Positions 6,398 through 12,492 of a stretch of DNA of 15,213 nt are shown piece after piece. Source of the stretch: Phycisphaerales bacterium UBA2421. Its GTDB lineage: Bacteria > Planctomycetota > Phycisphaerae > Tepidisphaerales > Tepidisphaeraceae. The DNA is taken from contig DDRH01000010.1 in assembly GCA_002343075.1 (NCBI GenBank), positions 109,177 to 124,389 on the forward strand, given 5' to 3'. Position 1 is the first letter of the stretch, and each line of letters opens with the position of its first letter. The notes beneath the pieces were generated by a model. The model worked only from the letters and a program-made list of their open reading frames with translations. It had not been told where the DNA came from and did not search any database. Made by a program: the position numbers and the translations under genes.

Positions 6398-6520
6398 TTC
6401 CGGATCGGATCACTCTGCACACGGGAAGTGTTGCATTTCGATGAACTGGACCAAGCTCCCCCGGAATCACCCGGGGCTTGGATGCTCCAGCCCGCAAGTG
6501 ACAGAGTGTCGTGTCCGGAA
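6398..6520 (+). ncRNA. Candidate structured non-coding RNA with a long nested stem
   Basis: Co-linear, nested complementary arms read outward to inward: TTCCGGA (6398-6404) with TCCGGAA (6514-6520); CACTCTG (6411-6417) with CAGAGTG (6502-6508); CGGG (6422-6425) with CCCG (6491-6494); CTGGA (6446-6450) with TCCAG (6486-6490); CCAAGC (6451-6456) with GCTTGG (6476-6481); then a C-rich/G-rich apical hairpin. About 20 unpaired nt (6426-6445) sit on one side in the middle, giving a rod with an asymmetric central bubble. This outline resembles 6S RNA, but at about 120 nt it is short for that family and the identity is not claimed. A promoter lies just upstream. After the closing arm comes GTTTT, a weak terminator-like tail. 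Confidence 0.45.
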
Positions 6521-6777
6521 GTTTTAAGTCCATTTCTGTGCAGGAGTTAGCTCGGCATTGATCCGGGCAAAACCTGAGATTGACGTAGCTTGTTTATCGG
6601 TCTGTGCGTCGTTGTGTTCTTCTGGCGCGTTGTTTTGGGTGCCATGGGCTTTGTTTCATGCACTAAACGCACGCCGACTGAGCGGGTGGGGCGTGGCCGG
6701 TAAGTGAGTCAAGTCAGGCGACTGAGGTCAGAAAAATCGAATATGCGTCGGTTTAGGCCGACAGACACCAGCCTCGA
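6521..6777. other. Non-coding stretch with no recognised feature
   Basis: No reading frame here resembles a known protein or has start signals, and no tRNA or riboswitch pattern was recognised. A short GTCGG/CCGAC stem (6747-6751 and 6758-6762) is present but could be chance. Confidence 0.5.
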
Positions 6778-6799
6778 AAGATTTTCGGTGGAAAATCTT
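6778..6799. repeat. Perfect 9-bp AT-rich palindrome, possible operator
   Basis: AAGATTTTC (6778-6786), loop GGTG, GAAAATCTT (6791-6799). The stem extends by three more pairs (CGA/TCG) if one A is bulged. It ends 20 bp before the -35 box of the PEP-CTERM gene promoter, a position suited to a dimeric regulator. A run of six T at 6811-6816 follows 11 nt later, too far for a normal intrinsic terminator. Confidence 0.4.
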
Positions 6800-6819
6800 C
6801 GTTCGGGCACTTTTTTGCG

Positions 6820-6848
6820 TTTACATGGCGCGGGGCTTGGTGTATATT
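6820..6848 (+). promoter_or_regulatory. Strong sigma-70-type promoter of the PEP-CTERM gene
   Basis: TTTACA (6820-6825), a 17-bp spacer, and TATATT (6843-6848); each hexamer matches consensus at 5/6. Predicted transcript start near 6855, giving a leader of about 70 nt before ATG 6926. Confidence 0.7.
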
Positions 6849-6864
6849 TTCTCTTGCTCTGGGA

Positions 6865-6894
6865 CCACGGCGGCGTTTGCTCACGCCGCCGTGG
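6865..6894 (+). promoter_or_regulatory. 12-bp perfect GC-rich hairpin in the mRNA leader
   Basis: CCACGGCGGCGT (6865-6876), loop TTGCTC, ACGCCGCCGTGG (6883-6894). It begins about 10 nt after the predicted transcript start. There is no following T-run of note, so it is more likely a 5' stabilising or regulatory hairpin than an attenuator. Confidence 0.6.
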
Positions 6895-6899
6895 AGAGG

Positions 6900-6921
6900 T
6901 TTTCTCGGAGGTGGGAGAAAA
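6900..6921 (+). promoter_or_regulatory. Leader hairpin presenting the ribosome binding site
   Basis: TTTTCTC (6900-6906) and GAGAAAA (6915-6921) form a 7-bp stem whose 8-nt loop GGAGGTGG (6907-6914) holds a Shine-Dalgarno core. The ATG starts 4 nt after the stem. GGGAG (6913-6917) in the 3' arm is an alternative ribosome site 8 nt before the ATG. The layout could expose or hide the ribosome site; no ligand is evident. Confidence 0.45.
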
Positions 6922-6925
6922 AGAA

Positions 6926-7747
6926 ATGCTGCGCAAAACTCTCGGTGCCATCGCGGCTGCTGCTGCCATGGCTGTGGCTTCTACTTCGTTCGCTGCCGTC
7001 GTCACTGACGTCACCTTCCAGGAAGGTGCGCACGGCGAGGTCATCACAACGAAATTCCTGGCTCAATACGGCTTCACCGTCACGGCTAACAACCTTACCC
7101 CCGGTCGCCCGGATAAGGCGATCATCTTCAACACCCGCGAGCGGAATACTGCCGATCCTGACCTTGAAGGCTGGAACAGTTTCCTCGCAGCCAACGCCGC
7201 CAACAAGCAGTGGACGCGCGGAAACCTCAAAGGGAAGAACGATCTCGGCAAGATCCTGATCATTGCTGAAAACGATACTGATGCCGACAACAACGGCCTG
7301 GTCGATCGCCCGAATGATGAAGGCAATCGCCCGGCAGGCTCGATCACGTTCAACTTCCGCACGCCCATCACCGAGATTGCGTTCAATCTCGTTGATGTGG
7401 AGGGTCCTTCTGAGTTCTCCGGAAACTCGGGTTTTGTGGCCACTTTCCATGGCGTGAATTCCGCCCGCACACCCGTTACTACTCAAGTTGGCTTTGGCCA
7501 GTTTGTCACTCCCGGCAATCAGTTTCATGATTCAACCGTGGTTTTTGGCGACAACAGCGCCAACGCCATCAAGCCCATTCTTGCGTCGCAGGTTGGGCTG
7601 ATGGAGTTCTCGACCGTCGTGTTTGACCTCGGCGGGTCGGGTGGCATTGATCGCCTGCGGTACCGCTTCACCGATATTCCTGAGCCGATGACTTTAGGAA
7701 TGCTCTCTGCATTCGCTCCGGTCGCGCTCCGCCGTCGCCGGGCCTGA
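6926..7747 (+). CDS. Secreted PEP-CTERM sorting-domain protein
   Basis: A 273-residue exported protein. The N-terminus (1-24) is a signal peptide with basic start MLRK, an Ala-rich core and likely cleavage after SFA. The mature part is beta-strand-rich, with an Asp/Asn-rich patch AENDTDADNNGLVDRPNDEG (114-133) and a SITFNFRTPITEIAFNLVDVE block (139-159). The C-terminus carries PEP (252-254), a short hydrophobic stretch and the terminal RRRR (269-272), the PEP-CTERM signal recognised by exosortase. It is thus expected to be processed at the membrane and displayed or released with exopolysaccharide. No exosortase is in the window. Start 6926 was chosen for the signal peptide and Shine-Dalgarno. 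It is monocistronic between a strong promoter and an intrinsic terminator. The specific function is unknown. Confidence 0.88.
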   Translation: MLRKTLGAIAAAAAMAVASTSFAAVVTDVTFQEGAHGEVITTKFLAQYGFTVTANNLTPGRPDKAIIFNTRERNTADPDLEGWNSFLAANAANKQWTRGNLKGKNDLGKILIIAENDTDADNNGLVDRPNDEGNRPAGSITFNFRTPITEIAFNLVDVEGPSEFSGNSGFVATFHGVNSARTPVTTQVGFGQFVTPGNQFHDSTVVFGDNSANAIKPILASQVGLMEFSTVVFDLGGSGGIDRLRYRFTDIPEPMTLGMLSAFAPVALRRRRA

Positions 7748-7825
7748 ATGGCGGGTCTGATTGACCCGTGAGGCCGGATGACGCTTTACAATTAGGTGAG
7801 AGATGTATGTCTCTCGCTGTGAACC

Positions 7826-7865
7826 GGGTGGGACGTTGTGCAGCCGTCCCATCCGTTCTTTTTTT
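7826..7865 (+). terminator. Intrinsic terminator of the PEP-CTERM gene
   Basis: GGGTGGGACG (7826-7835) pairs with CGTCCCATCC (7845-7854): 10 bp including one G-U, with a 9-nt loop. It is followed after GTTC by seven T (7859-7865). It lies 78 bp after the stop codon. Confidence 0.85.
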
Positions 7866-7871
7866 ATACGC

Positions 7872-7900
7872 AAAACGCCGCAGTCGGTTGACTGCGGCGT
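7872..7900 (-). terminator. Intrinsic terminator of the convergent M3 peptidase gene
   Basis: On the minus strand the 11-bp perfect stem ACGCCGCAGTC/GACTGCGGCGT (7900-7890 and 7885-7875) with a 4-nt loop runs into TTTT (7875-7872). On the plus strand no T-run follows, so it serves the minus-strand gene ending at 7952. It lies back to back with the plus-strand terminator. Confidence 0.8.
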
Positions 7901-7951
7901 CTTCGTAGGTCAAGTCTGGCTGTTATATGTCCTTGCGAGTTTTTGTTCAGT

Positions 7952-9670
7952 TCACACCCCGAGCGAATCGAGCTCTTCCTCGAGCGCGTCGGCCAGCGGT
8001 TGCATGGTTTTCTTGCTGAAATCGAAGTGAATACCCGCGGCACTGAAAAGCTGGGGCAATGGCCGCGTGCCGCCGAGTTTCAACCCGGCTCGATAGTTGG
8101 CCAGCGCCTGATGCGGATCGTTCTTGGCTTTCATCCAGACCTGCAGCGCCCCGAGTTGGGCGATGCCATATTCGATGTAGTAAAACGGCACCCGATACAA
8201 GTGCAGCTGTGCCTGCCACCTCCGGCTGTTCCATGCTTCCCAGCCCGACCAATCAACCTCATTGCCGAATCGGCCGCTTAGCTCGAGCCACGCCGTCGTT
8301 CGCTCGGCCCGGCTGTGGCCTTGGTGGGTGTAAATCCACTGCTGAAACGAATCGATTGTGGCGACCCAGGGCATCGTGGAGACGACCTTGCACAGATGCT
8401 CGGCCTTTGCTCGCCGGATATCGCCCTCGCTTGAATAGAAAACGTCGTAATGCGGAACACTCAACAGCTCCATTGCCATGCTCGCTACTTCGCAAAACTC
8501 GATTGGAGCGTGCATGAGAAACACCAGCGGTTCGTGCCGGGCGGCGAGCGAGTGAAACGCGTGCCCGCCCTCGTGCAGAAGCACGCGCACGTCGCCGTGT
8601 GTTCCGACGGCGTTCATGAAAATGAACGGCTCACGTTTTTCTGCCAGCAACGACTGAAATCCGCCGGGCGCCTTTCCCTTGCGGCTGCCAAGATCGAGCA
8701 AGTTGCCCCTGCGAAGCACGGAAAAATCATCGGCCAGGGCCGGAGACACCCGCCGGAAGATCTCATGCGTCTTTTCCACGAACGAATCTATGTCATCCTC
8801 AGAAAATGGCCGAAGGGGAGGGCGGCCGGTGGGATCAACCGATAGATCCCATGGCCGGAGGTTGTCAGAGATCTTGAGGTCGCGCTTTCGCCGGGCATCG
8901 AGCCGGCGCATCAATGGCACAAATGTCTCCGCCACGCCCTCGGCAAATCGGGCACAGTCGTCAGGTGTATAGTCAAACCGCTTAAACAGCCTGAAATAGT
9001 ACGCACGGGGATCGGGCAGCCCGCAGTTCTTTGAGATTCTCCATCGCAAGTCCAGCATCTGATCGAAAAGATCCTCAAGCTTGTCGGCGTCCTGCATCCT
9101 GCGGGTGACGGTCGCTTCCCAGGCCTGCTGCCGCGTTTCACGGTCTTGCTCTTCGCCAAACCGGCTCATCTGCGAGGGCGTATACTCCTTGCCGCGGAAA
9201 TCGACCATCATCGCGCCGCAGGTTTTGTCATAATCCGCGCCAAGCTTGTTTTCCGCTGTTTCCAGGGGAACATTCGCGTCGCGAAACAACTCCACATCGG
9301 CCCGCCAATGCTTGAAGAGCATGTCGTACTTCGGGTCGGTCAGTGCCGCGCAATGTGGCGACTGCACCACTTTTCTCTGCATCGCAAAGTGCAGCGGCTT
9401 CACCTGTGGTTCGATCTCTTCCACAAAATGCATGAACCGCTTCTCGATTTCAGCGTCATCCGTGTGGCACGACTTGTCGATGTACCGCCGCTGGCCGTAA
9501 TCGTCGATGGAAGCGTAGAACTCCGAGTAGTCCAGCAGCAGGTTCTCAAGGTCTGCCGGCGAACGGATTTCCCATTGTAAGAGCTGGTCAAACAAGCCCT
9601 GTAACTGCGAAAAATCGGCCATCGAGAGGTTGGCAGGAACAAATCGGCGGGGGGTGGAAGTGGCGACCAT
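7952..9670 (-). CDS. M3-family zinc oligoendopeptidase (PepF-like)
   Basis: A 572-residue cytosolic metallopeptidase. The zinc site HEGGH (366-370, in VLLHEGGHAFHSLAAR) is followed by the third ligand, most likely Glu394 in APIEFCEVASM, at the usual spacing of about 24 residues. The C-terminal LYRVPFYYIEYGIAQLGALQVW (491-512) is the substrate-binding tyrosine segment typical of oligoendopeptidase F-like members. The N-terminal two-thirds is helical and charged. Length agrees with the M3B group (about 560-600). It has no signal peptide. By family it cleaves short peptides inside the cell. The start at 9670 is supported by GGAGAG (9681-9676) 5 nt upstream. It ends at its own terminator, so it is probably a single-gene unit, divergent from the ABC ATPase gene 25 bp away. 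Confidence 0.93.
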   Translation of the reverse strand: MVATSTPRRFVPANLSMADFSQLQGLFDQLLQWEIRSPADLENLLLDYSEFYASIDDYGQRRYIDKSCHTDDAEIEKRFMHFVEEIEPQVKPLHFAMQRKVVQSPHCAALTDPKYDMLFKHWRADVELFRDANVPLETAENKLGADYDKTCGAMMVDFRGKEYTPSQMSRFGEEQDRETRQQAWEATVTRRMQDADKLEDLFDQMLDLRWRISKNCGLPDPRAYYFRLFKRFDYTPDDCARFAEGVAETFVPLMRRLDARRKRDLKISDNLRPWDLSVDPTGRPPLRPFSEDDIDSFVEKTHEIFRRVSPALADDFSVLRRGNLLDLGSRKGKAPGGFQSLLAEKREPFIFMNAVGTHGDVRVLLHEGGHAFHSLAARHEPLVFLMHAPIEFCEVASMAMELLSVPHYDVFYSSEGDIRRAKAEHLCKVVSTMPWVATIDSFQQWIYTHQGHSRAERTTAWLELSGRFGNEVDWSGWEAWNSRRWQAQLHLYRVPFYYIEYGIAQLGALQVWMKAKNDPHQALANYRAGLKLGGTRPLPQLFSAAGIHFDFSKKTMQPLADALEEELDSLGV

Positions 9671-9695
9671 CAAATCTCTCCGTAAAGTGTGCGGC

Positions 9696-10508
9696 GTGAA
9701 AAGTAATCCTATCGAGCTAGATTCACAACCTGCCATCGAGTTGCACGACGTTGGCGTGCTCGCCGGCGGGCGGTGGATTGTGGATGGCGTGCGGCTCGCG
9801 CTGCCAATAGGGGTCTGCTGTGCGCTGCTTGGGCCTAACGGATGCGGGAAATCAACTTTGGCGCGCGTGCTGGCCGGGTTTGTCTGGCCGACGCGGGGCA
9901 ATGTGACCGTCTTGGGCGAGGTTTTTGGCGAGACCGACCTGCACGCCCTGCGAAAGCGCGTGAAGATCGTTCAGTCCACCAACACGGTCGAGCACGATGC
10001 CGATATGCCCGCAAGAGACGTGGTGCTCACCGGTGCCTTCGGCACAATTCTGCTCTTCGACGAGCCGACGCCTGCACATCGGCAGCGGGGGGACGAACTG
10101 ATGTCGAAGTTCGGCGTCATGCACGTTGCAGATTCGCGGTTTGGGGCGCTGAGCACCGGCGAACGCATGCGCATCCTCATAGCGCGCGCACTTCTGGTGG
10201 TGCCGGCGCTGCTGATTCTGGACGAACCGACCGCCGGGCTGGATTTGATCGGGCGCGAGCTGCTGCTGCGCGGTCTTGACGAGGTAATGGCCAATTCACC
10301 GAATCGGCCCACCATTCTCATGATTAGCCATCATGTGGAAGAAATCCCGTCGAGTACCGACTGGGGCATTCTCATGGCGGAAGGCAAGGTTAGCTGTGCC
10401 GGCCCGGCAGCCGACGTAATCGCCGCGGGGCCGATGTCGGAGGCTTTTGGGCGGCGGGTGCAGGTCGATCGCATCGCGGGCCGATTTTCCGCAAGAATTA
10501 CCGCGTAA
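9696..10508 (+). CDS. ABC transporter-type ATPase without a permease partner
   Basis: A complete single nucleotide-binding domain of 270 residues: Walker A GPNGCGKST (46-54), Q-loop Gln93 in KIVQST, signature LSTGE (152-156, against LSGGQ), Walker B LLILDEP (172-178), GLD (181-183) and H-loop His212 in ISHH. The VVLTGAFGTILLFDEPT segment (109-125) and LSTGERMRILIARAL resemble the YlmA/ModF-like stand-alone ATPases. No permease or binding protein is adjacent, so it may serve a distant transporter or act on its own. The start is uncertain: GTG 9696 is chosen because homology begins soon after and it avoids overlap with the peptidase gene; a TTG at 9630 would add 22 residues and overlap it. A TAAAGT box (9683-9688) lies 7 nt before the GTG; no Shine-Dalgarno. 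Confidence 0.85.
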   Translation: MKSNPIELDSQPAIELHDVGVLAGGRWIVDGVRLALPIGVCCALLGPNGCGKSTLARVLAGFVWPTRGNVTVLGEVFGETDLHALRKRVKIVQSTNTVEHDADMPARDVVLTGAFGTILLFDEPTPAHRQRGDELMSKFGVMHVADSRFGALSTGERMRILIARALLVVPALLILDEPTAGLDLIGRELLLRGLDEVMANSPNRPTILMISHHVEEIPSSTDWGILMAEGKVSCAGPAADVIAAGPMSEAFGRRVQVDRIAGRFSARITA

Positions 10509-10523
10509 TCCACACCGGCTGAC

Positions 10524-10548
10524 GCAAGCCAAACTGCGGGTTGCTTTT
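10524..10548 (+). terminator. Weak intrinsic terminator after the ABC ATPase gene
   Basis: GCAAGCC (10524-10530) and GGGTTGC (10538-10544) pair with one G-G mismatch over a 7-nt loop and are followed by TTTT (10545-10548). The short interrupted stem makes it modest. Confidence 0.4.
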
Positions 10549-10623
10549 CGAGCGATTTCCGATGAAAAAAGCTGGCCGCAAGGGTGATTGCGCAGAACTG
10601 ACCGGCTAAGATGGGCTAACCGA

Positions 10624-11262
10624 ATGAGCGTGCTCCACGAGTTGGAAATCAACCCGACTGCCGACGATGCTGGCCAGGATTCGCCCGCGCCGGTTCGGCC
10701 CGCGCGCAAGCCCGCTCCCCCGCCGGAAACCTGGATTCAGCGTTTCTTTGATCGCGCCGAGGCCTTCGTCTCGCGGCTTTCGATGCGCGATAACTTCTGG
10801 AACAGCATCTGTTCGCTCATCTGGTTGCCGCTCGCTTTTTTCAGCGGCCTGAAACTGAAGGAACTGTCGAAGGAAAAGTTTGCGGCCTATCTGCCGTTTC
10901 GCCGCTTTAACCGCAACTGGTATCGCGCCATGGCCGGCGGAGCGCTGCTTGCCAATAGTGAGATCGCCGGCGGGAGTTATGTCTTCGGTCAGTGCGGATC
11001 GGATTACACGGTTGTGTGCAAGAACCTGAACTACACATTCCTCCGCCCGTGTTTCGGCCCGGCAGTCTATCATATGACGCCTAAGGAGAATCTGCAGGCG
11101 CTCCTGGCTACGCGCGCCGAGTTCAACATCGTGATCGATATGGAAATCCTGCAGCAGGCGTCGCGGGTGGGCGAGAAAGACAAGCGCGTCGGCCGCTGCG
11201 AGGCCACCTTTCACGTCACCCCGAAAAAACATCACAAAGCCAAGGCGGCACGGAAAAGCTGA
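10624..11262 (+). CDS. DUF4442-like hotdog-fold protein (putative thioesterase relative)
   Basis: A 212-residue protein. After a Pro/Ala-rich N-terminus (1-35), residues 40-90 form helices, and 93-200 resemble DUF4442/PaaI-type hotdog domains: RRFNRNWYRAMAGGALLANS (93-112, cf. the NRN and GG-L-E pattern), GQCGSDYTVVCKNLNYTFLR (122-141), and the FEV-like last strand CEATFHVTP (192-200). The tail is Lys/His-rich. Hotdog relatives hydrolyse acyl-CoA or bind acyl groups, but the catalytic residues cannot be assigned, so activity is not claimed. The start is the first ATG giving the full domain; a TAAGAT box (10607-10612) lies 11 nt upstream and there is no Shine-Dalgarno. It probably shares a transcript with the membrane protein 69 bp downstream. 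Confidence 0.75.
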   Translation: MSVLHELEINPTADDAGQDSPAPVRPARKPAPPPETWIQRFFDRAEAFVSRLSMRDNFWNSICSLIWLPLAFFSGLKLKELSKEKFAAYLPFRRFNRNWYRAMAGGALLANSEIAGGSYVFGQCGSDYTVVCKNLNYTFLRPCFGPAVYHMTPKENLQALLATRAEFNIVIDMEILQQASRVGEKDKRVGRCEATFHVTPKKHHKAKAARKS

Positions 11263-11331
11263 TTGCCGGTTATCAAATGCCAATTGCCGAGTAGCGAACT
11301 CCAGGCACCGGGGGCCAATTGGACTGACCCC

Positions 11332-12492
11332 ATGTCCGAATCCACTCCCGCCGCTGCCACCGATCCTGATGCGCCCTCGTCCGACTGGCCGTCGTGGGCG
11401 ATTTATCTCGGATGCAGTTGGACCTGGTGCATCGGCATGTTTCTGCCGGTGTTGCTTGTTCGTGATTATGGCTTCTGGTCTTTCATCGCGTTTGCAGTGC
11501 CCAATGTCGCAGGTGCCGCTGCCATGGGGTGGATGGTGCGCTCTCCGGCGCAAAGCGCGCGGTTTTGCGAGGCGCACCGGCGCGCCTGCGGCGTGTTCTC
11601 CATTGTCACGGTGCTTTTCCAGGCATATTTCGTGGGCTGGATGAGCCAGCGGCTGGATATCGGGGCCGCGGTGCAGGCGCCACTGTTTCTTACGCTCCTG
11701 GTCGTCATGCTGCTGCTGATGCGCTCGCTGGCCCGCGCGGGCCGGGTGCTGGCGATTGTCGTCGCTGCGGGGTCGTGGTTTATCTTTGCAGCGATCGCGT
11801 CCTATCGTCATCAGGCCGGCGTGCCGGGGCTGGCACTCACCAGCGGCCCGCCGGGCGACCTCGCGGCGCTGGCGGGCGTTTGCGCGCTCGGGTTTCTCCT
11901 GTGTCCTTACCTCGACCTCACTTTTCACCACGCGCGCCAGCAACTCGCCCCGTCGGCTGCGAAGAAAGCGTTTGCGGTGGGGTTCGGCGTGGTGTTTGCA
12001 TCGATGATTCTCTTCACATTGCTTTACGCCGACCTCATTTCAATGCGGCATCTGCGCGAGATTGTCCTCGTCGGCATCCTGCTGCATATGACCGTGCAGT
12101 GTGCCTTTACCGCTGCGGCGCACCTTTCGGTCGTGCCGGCATCGCGATGGATCGTCCTGCCGATCGCACTTGCTGGGCTGCTCGCGCTCGCCGGGGCGTG
12201 GACTCGGTTTGACGTCCTGCATTTTTCGGGGGGAGAGTTTGTTTATCGCCTGTTTATGGCCTTTTACGGCCTGGTGGCCCCGGCGTATGTCTGGATTGTG
12301 GGCATAAGTAGTTCACAGCGGGCGACGCGCAGGCAGTGGATTGTCCTTGCCATCGTGCTGCTGCTGGCAACGCCGTTTTACTGGGTCGCATTCATCGAAA
12401 AGCAGATGTTGTGGGTGCTGCCGGGCGTGGCGATGGTGCTCATCTCGCGGCTTTTCGACGCAGGTTCGATTCGGCACCGTTCTACAGCTTGA
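11332..12492 (+). CDS. Polytopic membrane protein of unknown function (about 12 TM)
   Basis: A 386-residue protein with about twelve hydrophobic segments by eye: roughly 24-42, 48-68, 87-106, 113-133, 138-157, 177-196, 214-233, 244-263, 270-289, 303-325, 335-353 and 357-373. The first segments, YLGCSWTWCIGMFLPVLLVR and PNVAGAAAMGWMV, hold helix-breaking Gly and Pro in the manner of APC/SSS-fold transporters. FLLCPYLDLTFHHAR (188-202) looks like a conserved signature, but I cannot name the family. No substrate can be assigned. ATG 11332 was chosen because the codons before it (from 11263) give a non-family leader. Its stop overlaps the stop region of the convergent FAD oxidoreductase by 11 bp. 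Confidence 0.75.
   Translation: MSESTPAAATDPDAPSSDWPSWAIYLGCSWTWCIGMFLPVLLVRDYGFWSFIAFAVPNVAGAAAMGWMVRSPAQSARFCEAHRRACGVFSIVTVLFQAYFVGWMSQRLDIGAAVQAPLFLTLLVVMLLLMRSLARAGRVLAIVVAAGSWFIFAAIASYRHQAGVPGLALTSGPPGDLAALAGVCALGFLLCPYLDLTFHHARQQLAPSAAKKAFAVGFGVVFASMILFTLLYADLISMRHLREIVLVGILLHMTVQCAFTAAAHLSVVPASRWIVLPIALAGLLALAGAWTRFDVLHFSGGEFVYRLFMAFYGLVAPAYVWIVGISSSQRATRRQWIVLAIVLLLATPFYWVAFIEKQMLWVLPGVAMVLISRLFDAGSIRHRSTA

Noticed and set aside
6541..6777. Search for a small gene, tRNA or riboswitch between the structured RNA and the PEP-CTERM promoter
   Set aside because: No frame with a start signal and family resemblance, no tRNA-like cloverleaf arms and no known riboswitch core could be recognised.
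6826..6840. A second sigma-54-like site, TGGCGC-N5-TTGG, inside the PEP-CTERM promoter
   Set aside because: The essential GC at -12 is GG and the -24 element has a mismatch, while a good sigma-70 promoter occupies the same bases.
9630..9695. A TTG start at 9630 for the ABC ATPase
   Set aside because: It would overlap the start of the divergent peptidase gene by 41 bp and add residues before the usual family start; GTG 9696 is preferred, though not proven.
10588..10612. TTGCGC ... TAAGAT as a promoter for the hotdog gene
   Set aside because: The spacer is only 13 bp. The TAAGAT box may still act as a -10, but without this -35.
10606..11943. A 445-codon minus-strand open frame across the hotdog and membrane-protein genes
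   Set aside because: Its translation is low-complexity and Arg/Gln-rich, and both plus-strand genes under it have convincing domain or membrane-segment patterns.
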